Positions 29,169 through 37,801 of a stretch of DNA of 64,000 bases are shown here, piece after piece; positions within the stretch are counted from its first letter, which is position 1; each line of letters opens with the position of its first letter. The position numbers were made by a program, and so were the translations under genes. Source of the stretch: Pseudomonas sp. P5_109 (lineage in GTDB: Bacteria > Pseudomonadota > Gammaproteobacteria > Pseudomonadales > Pseudomonadaceae); the NCBI RefSeq assembly GCF_034009455.1, contig NZ_CP125380.1:5221501-5285500 (forward strand). The letters are read 5' to 3'. Below the pieces are notes generated by a model. That model searched no databases. It worked only from the letters and a program-made list of their open reading frames with translations, and had not been told where the DNA came from.

Positions 29169-30503
29169 ATGCCGAACACTGCCGCTGCGCTCGACCTGTT
29201 ATTGCTGCCGACCTGGCTGGTACCCGTCGAACCCGCTGGTGTTGTCCTCAAAGAACATGGCGTGGGCATCCGTGATGGACGCATCGTGTTTATCGGGCCA
29301 CGTTCCGCCGCCCTGAAGCTTAACGCAACCGAAATCCGCGAACTGCCCGACATGCTCCTCAGTCCAGGCCTGATCAATGCCCACGGCCATGCGGCAATGA
29401 CGCTGTTCCGTGGCCTGGCCGATGACCTGCCATTGATGACCTGGCTGGAAAACCACATCTGGCCCGCCGAAGCCAAGTGGGTCGACGAGGACTTCGTGCG
29501 CGATGGCACCGACCTTGCGATTGCCGAGCAAATCAAAGGTGGCATCACCTGTTTCTCTGACATGTACTTCTTCCCGAAGGTTGCCAGTGAGCGCGTGCAC
29601 AACAGCGGTATTCGCGCGCAGATCGCGATTCCGATCCTCGACTTCCCCATTCCGGGCGCCGCTACCGCGGACGAAGCCATTCGTCAGGGCGTTGAATTGT
29701 TTGGCGATCTCAAGCACCACGAGCGCATCAAAATCACCTTCGGCCCCCATGCACCCTATACCGTAGGCGACGAAAACCTGGAAAAAATCCGGGTGATCGC
29801 CGAAGAACTGGACGCTTCGATCCACATGCACGTGCACGAAACCGCCTTCGAAGTGCAGCAATCGATCGAACAACGCGGTGAGCGCCCGCTGGCCCGCCTG
29901 GCGCGCCTGGGCTTGCTGGGGCCGCGCTTCCAGGCGGTTCACATGACCCAGATCAGCGATGAAGACCTGGCACTGCTGGTAGAAAGCAACAGCAGCGTGA
30001 TTCATTGCCCGGAGTCGAACCTGAAGCTGGCCAGCGGATTCTGCCCGGTCGAGCGTTTGTGGGAGGCCGGGGTCAATGTCGCGGTCGGCACCGATGGCGC
30101 GGCCAGTAACAATGACCTCGATCTGCTCGGCGAAACCCGCACCGCTGCTTTGCTGGCCAAGGCTGTCGCCGGCTCGGCCACCGCCCTGGATGCCCATCGC
30201 GCCTTGCGCATGGCCACTCTCAACGGGGCCCGGGCACTGGGCATCGAGGCCGATGTCGGCTCACTGGAAATCGGCAAAGCGGCGGACATGGTGGCTTTCG
30301 ACCTCTCCGGCCTGGCCCAGCAGCCGGTCTACGATCCGGTTTCGCAGCTTATATACGCCACCGGGCGGGACTGCGTGAAACACCTCTGGGTTGCCGGCAA
30401 GCAGCTGCTCGACGACCGCCGCCTGACACGCCTGGATGAACAACAGCTTGGCACTGTCGCGAGGGCTTGGGGCCAGCGCATCAGTGGCCGCACCGAATCG
30501 TAA
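29169..30503 (+). CDS. mtaD: 5-methylthioadenosine / S-adenosylhomocysteine deaminase (TRZ/ATZ family)
   Basis: A 444-residue amidohydrolase. It has the metal-binding H-G-H in [14 protein letters not shown] near residue 70, [15 protein letters not shown] with a further histidine, and [14 protein letters not shown] with the metal-binding aspartate. In P. aeruginosa the orthologue (PA3170, from memory) deaminates methylthioadenosine to methylthioinosine. A separate phosphorylase then releases methylthioribose-1-phosphate for MtnA. The divergent position next to mtnA supports this role over a generic guanine or atrazine-type hydrolase. Confidence 0.88.
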   Translation: MPNTAAALDLLLLPTWLVPVEPAGVVLKEHGVGIRDGRIVFIGPRSAALKLNATEIRELPDMLLSPGLINAHGHAAMTLFRGLADDLPLMTWLENHIWPAEAKWVDEDFVRDGTDLAIAEQIKGGITCFSDMYFFPKVASERVHNSGIRAQIAIPILDFPIPGAATADEAIRQGVELFGDLKHHERIKITFGPHAPYTVGDENLEKIRVIAEELDASIHMHVHETAFEVQQSIEQRGERPLARLARLGLLGPRFQAVHMTQISDEDLALLVESNSSVIHCPESNLKLASGFCPVERLWEAGVNVAVGTDGAASNNDLDLLGETRTAALLAKAVAGSATALDAHRALRMATLNGARALGIEADVGSLEIGKAADMVAFDLSGLAQQPVYDPVSQLIYATGRDCVKHLWVAGKQLLDDRRLTRLDEQQLGTVARAWGQRISGRTES

Positions 30504-30561
30504 GCACCCTGGAACGCTTTCCGGGGCAACAGGATTTTTCAAGTTTTAGAGGACTTAAACC

Positions 30562-31260
30562 ATGAGCAACGTCGACTACGCCGAAATCGCCAAATTCGAG
30601 GCCCTGGCCCATCGCTGGTGGGACCGCGAAAGCGAATTCAAACCACTGCACGACATCAACCCGCTGCGGGTCAACTGGATTGACGAGCGAGTCAACCTGG
30701 CCGGCAAAAAGGTCCTCGACGTCGGTTGCGGCGGCGGCATCCTCAGCGAAGCCATGGCCCAACGCGGCGCGACCGTCATGGGTATCGACATGGGCGAAGC
30801 GCCGTTGGCGGTTGCCCAACTGCATCAGTTGGAGTCGGGCGTGAGCGTCGAATACCGGCAGATCACCGCCGAATCCCTGGCCGACGAAATGCCCGAGCAG
30901 TTCGACGTCGTCACCTGCCTGGAGATGCTTGAGCACGTACCGGACCCGTCGTCTGTCATCCGTGCCTGCTTCCGCATGGTCAAGCCCGGCGGCCAAGTGT
31001 TCTTCTCCACCATCAACCGCAACCCGAAGGCGTACCTGTTCGCCATCGTCGGCGCCGAATACATCATGAAGCTGCTGCCGCGCGGCACCCACGACTTCAA
31101 GAAATTCATCCGCCCTTCCGAGCTCGGCGCCTGGAGTCGCATGGCTGGCCTGACCGTCAAGGACATCATCGGCCTGACCTACAACCCGCTGACCAAGCAC
31201 TACAAGCTGGCCACCGATGTGGACGTCAACTACATGATCCAGACCCTGCGCGAGGAGTAA
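30562..31260 (+). CDS. ubiG: Ubiquinone biosynthesis O-methyltransferase UbiG
   Basis: A 232-residue SAM-dependent methyltransferase. [20 protein letters not shown] is the UbiG-specific N-terminus, the SAM motif is [15 protein letters not shown], and MLEHVPDP and the C-terminal Y-N-P segment are also typical. It methylates both the 5- and final hydroxyl oxygens of the ubiquinone ring. A strong AGAGGA site precedes the ATG. The mupP gene begins five bases downstream, so the two are co-transcribed. No odd features. Confidence 0.95.
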   Translation: MSNVDYAEIAKFEALAHRWWDRESEFKPLHDINPLRVNWIDERVNLAGKKVLDVGCGGGILSEAMAQRGATVMGIDMGEAPLAVAQLHQLESGVSVEYRQITAESLADEMPEQFDVVTCLEMLEHVPDPSSVIRACFRMVKPGGQVFFSTINRNPKAYLFAIVGAEYIMKLLPRGTHDFKKFIRPSELGAWSRMAGLTVKDIIGLTYNPLTKHYKLATDVDVNYMIQTLREE

Positions 31261-31264
31261 GCCG

Positions 31265-31936
31265 ATGCCTATCAGAGCAGTTCTATTCGACATGGACGGC
31301 ACCCTGCTCGACACCGCGCCGGACTTCATTGCGATCTGTCAGGCGATGCGTGCCGACCGCGGCTTGCCACCGATGAACGACAAGCACATCCGCGACGAGA
31401 TTTCCGGTGGTGCCAGGGCGATGGTCGCCGTGACCTTCGCCATGGACCCGGAATCGCCAGGGTTCGAGGAGTTGCGCCTGGAGTTCCTGGAGCGCTACCT
31501 CGTCGGTTGTGCGGTCCACAGCAAACTGTTCGACGGCATGGCTGAATTGCTTGCCGATATCGAGAAAGCCAACCTGATCTGGGGCGTGGTCACCAACAAG
31601 CCGCTGCGCTTCGCCGAGCCGATCATGCAGCAGTTGGGGCTGGCCGAGCGCTCGGCATTGCTGATCTGCCCGGATCACGTAAAAAACAGCAAACCGGATC
31701 CGGAGCCGCTGATCCTGGCCTGCAAGATGCTCGACCTCGACCCGGCCAGCGTGCTGTTCGTCGGCGATGACCTGCGCGACATCGAATCGGGCCGCGATGC
31801 CGGCACGAAGACGGCTGCGGTGACCTTTGGCTATATCCACCCGGATGATAATCCGCGGCATTGGGGCGCGGATGTGGTGGTCGATCATCCGCTGGAGCTG
31901 CGCAAGGTGCTCGATAGTGCGCTTTGCAGCTGCTGA
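31265..31936 (+). CDS. mupP: N-acetylmuramic acid 6-phosphate phosphatase MupP (HAD family)
   Basis: A 223-residue haloacid dehalogenase phosphatase. Motif I is [10 protein letters not shown] near residue 9, motif II is the V-V-T-N-K-P stretch, motif III the lysine of N-S-K-P-D-P, and motif [16 protein letters not shown]. Often annotated as phosphoglycolate phosphatase; the Pseudomonas protein beside ubiG was shown to be MupP, which feeds the MurNAc recycling pathway that bypasses MurA. The ribosome-binding site AGGAG lies inside the ubiG end. The identity rests on location (ubiG-mupP-SDR) and family, so it is strong but not proved from sequence. Confidence 0.85.
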   Translation: MPIRAVLFDMDGTLLDTAPDFIAICQAMRADRGLPPMNDKHIRDEISGGARAMVAVTFAMDPESPGFEELRLEFLERYLVGCAVHSKLFDGMAELLADIEKANLIWGVVTNKPLRFAEPIMQQLGLAERSALLICPDHVKNSKPDPEPLILACKMLDLDPASVLFVGDDLRDIESGRDAGTKTAAVTFGYIHPDDNPRHWGADVVVDHPLELRKVLDSALCSC

Positions 31937-31966
31937 GGCAGATCGCTTGATGTGGGCATCTGCTTT

Positions 31967-32096
31967 TGTGGCGAGGGAGCTTGCTCCCGCTGGATCGCGA
32001 AGCGCCCCCTCTGCCTATGCATGCGCCTTCTCGGGAACCGTTATTAAAAGATTACGACTGCTTCGCAGCCGAGCGGGAGCAAGCTCCCTCGCCACA
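31967..32096. repeat. REPIN between mupP and the SDR gene
   Basis: Inverted arms TGTGGCGAGGGAGCTTGCTC and its complement flank an imperfect centre. This is the TGGCGAGG core type with an A in the stem (GGGAGCTTGCTCCC). Confidence 0.88.
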
Positions 32097-32127
32097 GTTT
32101 CGATGCAGGTCTTTGGAGAGGTTTTTT

Positions 32128-32868
32128 ATGTTTGATTATTCCGCCCGCCCCGAACTGCTCAAGGATCGGGTCATTCTGGTCACCGGCGCAGGTCGCGGCA
32201 TCGGCGCCGCAGCGGCAAAAACCTACGCAGCCCATGGCGCCACCGTGCTGCTGCTGGGAAAGACCGAAGCCAACTTGTCCCAGGTCTACGACGAAATCGA
32301 AGCCGCCGGTCATCCACAGCCGGCGGTGATCCCGTTCAACCTCGAAACCGCCCTGCCCCATCAATACGATGAGCTGGCGGCGATGATCGAAACCGAATTC
32401 GGGCATCTTGACGGCCTGCTGCACAATGCTTCGATCATCGGCCCGCGCACGCCGATCGAGCAGCTTTCCGGCGAAAACTTCATGCGAGTCATGCAAGTCA
32501 ACGTCAATGCCATGTTCATGCTCACCAGCACCCTGTTGCCGCTGCTCAAGCTGTCGCAGGACGCTTCGGTGGTGTTCACTTCCAGCAGCGTCGGCCGCAA
32601 AGGGCGCGCGTACTGGGGCGCCTACGGCGTCTCCAAATTCGCCACTGAAGGCCTGATGCAAACCCTGGCTGATGAGGTCGATACCGTGGCCCCGGTACGC
32701 TCCAACAGCATCAACCCGGGCGCTACCCGCACCAGCATGCGCGCCCAGGCTTACCCGGGTGAAAATCCACTGAACAACCCGACGCCCGAGGAGATCATGC
32801 CGGTCTACCTCTACCTGATGGGCCCGGACAGCACCGGTATCAATGGCCAGGCGTTCAACGCCCAATAA
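32128..32868 (+). CDS. YciK-family short-chain dehydrogenase
   Basis: A 246-residue classical SDR. The NAD(P) motif T-G-A-G-R-G-I-G is near residues 19-26, N-A-S at the N-A-G position, the active-site S-S-S-V-G-R-K-G serine, and the catalytic Y-G-V-S-K. GGAGAGG precedes the ATG at 32128. It resembles E. coli YciK. The substrate is unknown. The ubiG-mupP-SDR order is kept in other Pseudomonas, though a REPIN separates it from mupP. Confidence 0.85.
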   Translation: MFDYSARPELLKDRVILVTGAGRGIGAAAAKTYAAHGATVLLLGKTEANLSQVYDEIEAAGHPQPAVIPFNLETALPHQYDELAAMIETEFGHLDGLLHNASIIGPRTPIEQLSGENFMRVMQVNVNAMFMLTSTLLPLLKLSQDASVVFTSSSVGRKGRAYWGAYGVSKFATEGLMQTLADEVDTVAPVRSNSINPGATRTSMRAQAYPGENPLNNPTPEEIMPVYLYLMGPDSTGINGQAFNAQ

Positions 32869-33244
32869 CGACCGTACGTCGCTTTTTTGCTGCCGCGCCG
32901 GCTTCCCGGCGCGGCACTCGAAAGGTCTCGAGTTCAGGTAACAACCCGTCAAACAAACGTCACTCGCAGCGCTCCGCAGGTTGCCACCTAACGACAACTT
33001 ATTGATTTAATACACAATTTATTCGGATGAACCGAATGGCACGACTTTCGCTCTAAGTTTGCTCAGACAGGTAACGTGAATGCAGGCGGGGCGAAGCTTG
33101 AGTGGAGAGATTACTCATCTTCCATAAAGCAGATTAAACTTGTACGAAATGTCCTACGGGACTGACGGACCAGTACGACGCGCAGCCCTAAGCCGCTCTC
33201 ACCCTGCTTGTAAGACAGCCTTACTGCTTAGGGGCGCACGCCTA
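32869..33244. other. Non-coding gap between the SDR and the diguanylate cyclase
   Basis: A 376-base gap. It opens with an eleven-base-pair GC-rich hairpin (32891-32916, loop cttc) that has a T run before it rather than after, so it is not a classical terminator on either strand. The rest is AT-richer up to ~33060 and probably holds the promoter and a ~180-base leader of the next gene. The in-frame extension from 33140 has no ribosome-binding site. Confidence 0.45.
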
Positions 33245-34171
33245 ATGAAACCACCTTCCCAGACCAACGCAATTGATTTCGATAGCGCCAAATTGCAGCG
33301 CCTGGGCTTTGGTCAGCAGCCGCCCCTCCTGGAAAGGCCTGTCAGTCTTGCGCAATTGCGCCAGCAACTGAGCCTGCAGCTGCAAACCAGTCTGGAGCCG
33401 CAACGCATTCTTGGGACGTTCTATCGCGAGATTCAGCGAATGGTGCCGTTGGATGCCTTGTGCTACCTGCACAAGAGCAGCGATCTACGCCTGGAGTTCG
33501 GCCAGCGCGGTCACCATTCCATCAGTTACAGCCTCAGCCACGAAGGCGAGCACCTGGGTGAGTTGATTTTCCGCCGCAATCAGCGTTTCAGCGAACAGGA
33601 ACAAGGCAATCTCGAATCACTGCTGGCCGCGCTGCTGTTCCCGATGCGCAACGCACTGCTTTACCGTACCGCCACCCAAAATGCACTGCGCGACCCACTG
33701 ACGGACACCGGTAACCGCATCGCCATGGACCAGACGCTGCAGAGGGAAATCGAGCTGTCCCGGCGCCATCTGCAACCGTTATCGGTGCTGATGCTGGACA
33801 TCGATCATTTCAAGCAAGTCAATGATTCCCATGGCCATAGCACCGGCGATGACGTGCTCAAGGCGGTTGCTGCCTCAATCAAAAACCAGCTGCGCAACGT
33901 CGACATGGTGTTCCGCTATGGCGGTGAAGAGTTCCTGATCCTGCTGTCGAATACCTGTCGCGAGGCCGCGGCCATGGTCGGTGAGCGGCTGCGTTTTGCA
34001 GCGCAGTCTGAAGAGTACTTGGCCGATGGTCATACGATTTTGCTGACGGTCAGCCTCGGCTGTTCGACCCTGTTACCCGGCGAGTCTGCCGACAGCCTGT
34101 TGCGACGTGCAGACAGCGCGTTGTATGTGGCCAAGCGCGAAGGTCGTAACCGGCTGGAGATGGCGGGCTGA
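33245..34171 (+). CDS. Diguanylate cyclase (GGDEF domain protein)
   Basis: A 308-residue cytosolic protein with an N-terminal region (~1-135) without obvious membrane helices, possibly GAF-like, and a C-terminal GGDEF domain (~140-300). The active-site loop reads Y-G-G-E-E-F, an active variant. The metal/substrate segment LDIDHFKQVNDSHGH is intact. A possible RxxD inhibitory site is not evident. It should make cyclic-di-GMP from two GTP. It resembles the P. aeruginosa PA3177 product in arrangement near this locus (from memory). Start chosen at the ATG at 33245. Confidence 0.85.
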   Translation: MKPPSQTNAIDFDSAKLQRLGFGQQPPLLERPVSLAQLRQQLSLQLQTSLEPQRILGTFYREIQRMVPLDALCYLHKSSDLRLEFGQRGHHSISYSLSHEGEHLGELIFRRNQRFSEQEQGNLESLLAALLFPMRNALLYRTATQNALRDPLTDTGNRIAMDQTLQREIELSRRHLQPLSVLMLDIDHFKQVNDSHGHSTGDDVLKAVAASIKNQLRNVDMVFRYGGEEFLILLSNTCREAAAMVGERLRFAAQSEEYLADGHTILLTVSLGCSTLLPGESADSLLRRADSALYVAKREGRNRLEMAG

Positions 34172-34194
34172 TTTTACAGCCACACACAAACTAA

Positions 34195-34298
34195 TGTGGG
34201 AGCGGGCTTGCTCGCGAAGGCGTCGTGTCAGCCAGATTTATGCTGAATGACACACCGCTTTCGCGAGCAAGTCGAATCGTCGCACCGCCGCTCCCACA
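34195..34298. repeat. REPIN with one variant REP arm
   Basis: The left unit is the canonical TGTGGGAGCGGGCTTGCTCG type. The right, inverted unit carries an insertion (gtcgaatcgtcgcaccgc in place of the short core) between its conserved ends. The same variant occurs in the REPIN at 58520. Confidence 0.88.
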
Positions 34299-34321
34299 GT
34301 TTTTACTGCGTGATAGCTGGA

Positions 34322-35116
34322 TTAGCTCTCGGCCAGTGCCATCCGCTCACGAACGACCGGCGCCCGCTCGGCGTGCTCCAATTGCATGCAGCGCTCGAGA
34401 AACAGGTACATGTAGTCGTAGCTCTTGCACACAGCCTGTCGCAACTCCACCTGCAGGGATTTGCTCGGGTTGGTGCCCGCCAATGTGCAGATGATTTCCA
34501 GGGCTTCCCAGGGATGGGCATCGTCGTACTGGGCATGCATCTTCAGCCACTTCATCGCACGCTTGCGATCTTCCTCGGGAAACGAGGCGGCGTAGGTGCC
34601 ATTGGCACAAACGACAGCCGACCACTCCCCGGTCGCCCCTTCGATGGCGTAGTTGGTGGCGGCAATCGCAACGATCAGCGAGTCGGAGGAACTGGTGTGC
34701 CAGCACCAGTGGCTCAAGGCGTGAAGCTCCGGTGCAACCTGCTGTGCCTGCAGGTCCTCCAGGCTGACACCATGCGCGCGACTCCAGTGCACCCAGTAAT
34801 CGGCGTGGTTCAATTCGACACGGATATTACGCATCAGCCAGCGACGGGCCATGTCTTCGCCGGGGTGACGGGCAAAACGGGTCTTGGTCAGGTTTTGTGC
34901 CATATACAACGCGAACTGCTCGACCACTGGCCAGCCACCGATCAGGTACTGGCGCATGGTCTTCGCACTGAGTTTGTTGTCTCGCATACGTTGGTACAGT
35001 TCGTGTTCGACAACCCGGCGCTTGCTCTCGCTGCAATCCTGGATCAGGCGCTGGGCCCAGGCAGGATAACTTGCGGCTTCCATGAGCGGTCCGGTTCGGT
35101 TGAATGTATCGATCAC
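34322..35116 (-). CDS. TenA/PqqC-like (haem-oxygenase-like fold) protein
   Basis: A 264-residue all-helical protein of the TenA/PqqC/CADD superfamily. Candidate metal ligands can be seen: E-H-E-L-Y near residue 37, V-E-L-N-H-A-D-Y-W near 100, an E in E-G-A-T-G-E-W, and H-x-x-Y-D-D-A-H-P-W-E near 200. The last matches the H...D-x-x-H pattern of di-metal oxidases of this fold (such as CADD) rather than the thiaminase TenA, which uses a cysteine. The start is a GTG with AGGAG eight bases upstream. No pathway genes adjoin it, so the substrate is unknown. Confidence 0.7.
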   Translation of the reverse strand: MIDTFNRTGPLMEAASYPAWAQRLIQDCSESKRRVVEHELYQRMRDNKLSAKTMRQYLIGGWPVVEQFALYMAQNLTKTRFARHPGEDMARRWLMRNIRVELNHADYWVHWSRAHGVSLEDLQAQQVAPELHALSHWCWHTSSSDSLIVAIAATNYAIEGATGEWSAVVCANGTYAASFPEEDRKRAMKWLKMHAQYDDAHPWEALEIICTLAGTNPSKSLQVELRQAVCKSYDYMYLFLERCMQLEHAERAPVVRERMALAES

Positions 35117-35159
35117 TGTCGAGCTCCTTTTGATTGTGATTTTAAGACCGGCAGGAGTT

Positions 35160-37619
35160 TCAACGGAACGTACCAGGGGCCTTGAACAACAGCGGCTGGG
35201 GCCTGGCGGGACGACTCAACAGGCTATCAAAGGTAAACAGATGCGGGCGTTCAATCACATACCCTTGAGCGTAATCCACCCCGATCTCCAGCAATGCCTG
35301 CTCGATCTGGGGTGTTTCGACAAACTCGGCAATCGTGCGCTTACCCATGACATGACCGATGTGATTGATCACTTCGACCATGGCGCGGTTAATCGGGTCG
35401 TCCAGCATATCCTTTACGAAACTCCCATCGATCTTCAGGAAGTCTACAGGCAAATGTTTCAGGTACGCGAATGAGGACATTCCGGCACAAAAGTCATCCA
35501 GTGAAAAATGGCAGCCTAAGCCTTTGAGTTCATTAATGAATCGAATGGCGCTGCCAAGATTTGAAATTGCACTGGTCTCAGTAATTTCAAAACAAATCAT
35601 TTCAGGCGGAATCGAATACGTCACAAACTGTTCGCGCAGGAAGTCCAGGAACGCTTCATCCCCGATCGTCGTGCCTGACAGATTGATCGCACACATGGCC
35701 AGCGGCCCGCGGTGCTGCTCGGCCCGGCATTGGGCAATGACCTTGAACACGTTCTGCACAACCCAACGATCAAGCGAGCTCATCAGGCCATAACGCTCGG
35801 CAGCCGGAATGAAACTGTCGGGCAAGATCATCCGCCCGGCTTCATCATGCAATCGCAGTAAAATCTCAATGTGCCCACCGTCCTGATCGACATGGCCCAA
35901 GGGGGCAATTTCCTGGGCGTACAGGCAGAAGCGATCTTCCTCCAGGGCCATGTGCAAACGCTGCACCCAGGCCATTTCGCCAAAGCGCAGGGACAACTCC
36001 GAGTCGTCGGGATGATAGACCTGGACCCGGTTCCGGCCCTTTTCCTTGGCCATGTAGCACGCCATGTCGGCAGCACGCAGCGAGGCTTCGAGCGTCGTCG
36101 GATTCTGCGCGACATGGACCAGCCCGATACTGACAGTGGTCACGAACGGCCGGCCCTTCCAGACAAAATGCAGATTCTGCACAGTCTGGCGCAGGCTCTC
36201 GGCGATTTTTTCCGCAGCTTCCAGTGCGCAGTTTTCCAGCAGGATGCCGAACTCGTCGCCGCCGAGACGAGCCAGGGTATCGCCTTCGCGTAGCCCCGAT
36301 TGCAACAAGGCACAGATATGCCGCAACAGTTCGTCGCCCGCCGCATGGCCGCAGGTATCGTTGACCAGTTTGAACTGGTCCAGATCGAGGAACATCAGGG
36401 CATGGCGTCCCGAATGGCGAGTCAGGTTGTGCAGCGCCTGTTCCAGGCGATATTCGAATTCGCGGCGGTTGGCAAGGCCGGTCAAGGCGTCGTGGGTCGC
36501 CTGCCAGGACAGATTGGCGATGTATTGCCGCTCCTGGGTCATGTCATGCAGCACCAGCACCGTCCCGCTGACCTTGCCGGCATTGCGGATTGGCGCGCCC
36601 ACCAGCGTGACCGACACCGTGCTGCCATCCAGGCGTTGAATCAACTTGGAGTGCTCACTGCCGCCACTGAGCTGGCCGCTGAGAATATGCTCGATCAGGG
36701 TGAAACCATCGGTCTGGGCGTTTTCATCCAGCAGGTTGAACAGCGCCGCCAGCGGCAACCCCGTCGCCTGCTCGGCCTTCCAGTGGGTCAACGCTTCGGC
36801 CGCCGGATTCATGTAGGCAATCGCACCGGAAACATCCGTGGTGATCACGCCGTCGCCAATCGATTGCAGGGTGATCTGCGCCCGCTCTTTCTCAAGTTCC
36901 AACGCATCGGCGAAGGCATGGCGCTGTTTGAGCAGTTTATGGGTGCGCATCAAAGCCAGCGCAATCAATCCGAGAGCCGTGGCGATGTTAGTCAGCAGCA
37001 GCAGGCGAAGAATGACCCTCGAGCCTTCCCCCAGAGCATCGCTGAAAGCTTTCGCAGCCGGCGTCACTTCATCGTTGATCGCGAAAATCTGCTCTTTCCA
37101 GCGCTGTACATCCGCTTTCGAAGCCGGGCTGGCGGAGATGTGCTGATGCATGTCCCTGGCAACGTCATCGAGCTTGGCCAGATAGGCATCGCCCACGGTC
37201 CAGAGGTCGATGGCTTTTTCCAGGTAACTGAAGTGACGAAAATTGAGGTACAGCCAGATCAGGCTGGAAACGTCGTCCGGGTGGTTGCCACCCTTGAGAA
37301 TCGCCAGGCGCGCCGCTTCGATATCTGGCGGCTGCTTATCCAGCGCCACACGCAATTCATGACCGCCCTGAGGCACGGAAATGGCGTTCTGGTACTTGTG
37401 AAAAATCCCTTCGTCGCCGCTGTCGGCATAGAGATTGAGGTAATAGATGGCGTCTTTCTGGCCCTTGGACCACAGGCTTTCGCCGGCAACATAGCCGCGA
37501 ACCGCCGACAGCACGTAAAGGCTAACGCCGCCCAACAAGGCTTGAAACAACACAACGGCGATAAATGGCCAGACGATGCCCAACAACCGTGGCGTTCCGA
37601 GAGTCCGCGTTTGATTCAT
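35160..37619 (-). CDS. rbdA: RbdA-like membrane GGDEF-EAL protein (c-di-GMP turnover)
   Basis: An 819-residue protein: first membrane helix ~12-32, a periplasmic sensor to ~225, second helix ~228-248, PAS domain ~260-380, GGDEF ~385-550, EAL ~560-810. The GGDEF loop R-L-G-G-D-E-F is intact. The EAL motif reads E-I-L, but the residues for catalysis are kept (INLSG, EITET, DDFCAG, KIDGSF, the E of A-E-F-V-E-T, QGY), so phosphodiesterase activity is likely. Architecture, length and the neighbouring block (ABC exporter, dsbA, trhO, bolA, fumC) match P. aeruginosa RbdA, a biofilm-dispersal regulator. Start at ATG 37617-37619; upstream extension looks non-coding. Confidence 0.85.
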   Translation of the reverse strand: MNQTRTLGTPRLLGIVWPFIAVVLFQALLGGVSLYVLSAVRGYVAGESLWSKGQKDAIYYLNLYADSGDEGIFHKYQNAISVPQGGHELRVALDKQPPDIEAARLAILKGGNHPDDVSSLIWLYLNFRHFSYLEKAIDLWTVGDAYLAKLDDVARDMHQHISASPASKADVQRWKEQIFAINDEVTPAAKAFSDALGEGSRVILRLLLLTNIATALGLIALALMRTHKLLKQRHAFADALELEKERAQITLQSIGDGVITTDVSGAIAYMNPAAEALTHWKAEQATGLPLAALFNLLDENAQTDGFTLIEHILSGQLSGGSEHSKLIQRLDGSTVSVTLVGAPIRNAGKVSGTVLVLHDMTQERQYIANLSWQATHDALTGLANRREFEYRLEQALHNLTRHSGRHALMFLDLDQFKLVNDTCGHAAGDELLRHICALLQSGLREGDTLARLGGDEFGILLENCALEAAEKIAESLRQTVQNLHFVWKGRPFVTTVSIGLVHVAQNPTTLEASLRAADMACYMAKEKGRNRVQVYHPDDSELSLRFGEMAWVQRLHMALEEDRFCLYAQEIAPLGHVDQDGGHIEILLRLHDEAGRMILPDSFIPAAERYGLMSSLDRWVVQNVFKVIAQCRAEQHRGPLAMCAINLSGTTIGDEAFLDFLREQFVTYSIPPEMICFEITETSAISNLGSAIRFINELKGLGCHFSLDDFCAGMSSFAYLKHLPVDFLKIDGSFVKDMLDDPINRAMVEVINHIGHVMGKRTIAEFVETPQIEQALLEIGVDYAQGYVIERPHLFTFDSLLSRPARPQPLLFKAPGTFR

Positions 37620-37801
37620 GAGGTCCCTTGCATTAGCACTGCTTGCTCGTCTTCCGGACGAAATCGCTTTAGCTAGACTAGGGGGCGATCCAGCTTCAGG
37701 CAAGCAAGACACGGCACAACGTGCAACACATATGTACCGCATGTGCACAGAGCGAAGCCCGGACACTGACAGCTCTCATCCATTTCCAGAGCTGCAACCT
37801 C

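Noticed and set aside
32886..32920. Strong hairpin after the SDR gene as a Rho-independent terminator
   Set aside because: The T run precedes the stem on the plus strand and neither strand has T residues directly after it.
33140..33244. Upstream extension of the diguanylate cyclase
   Set aside because: No ribosome-binding site and a composition unlike the protein; the ATG at 33245 is better.
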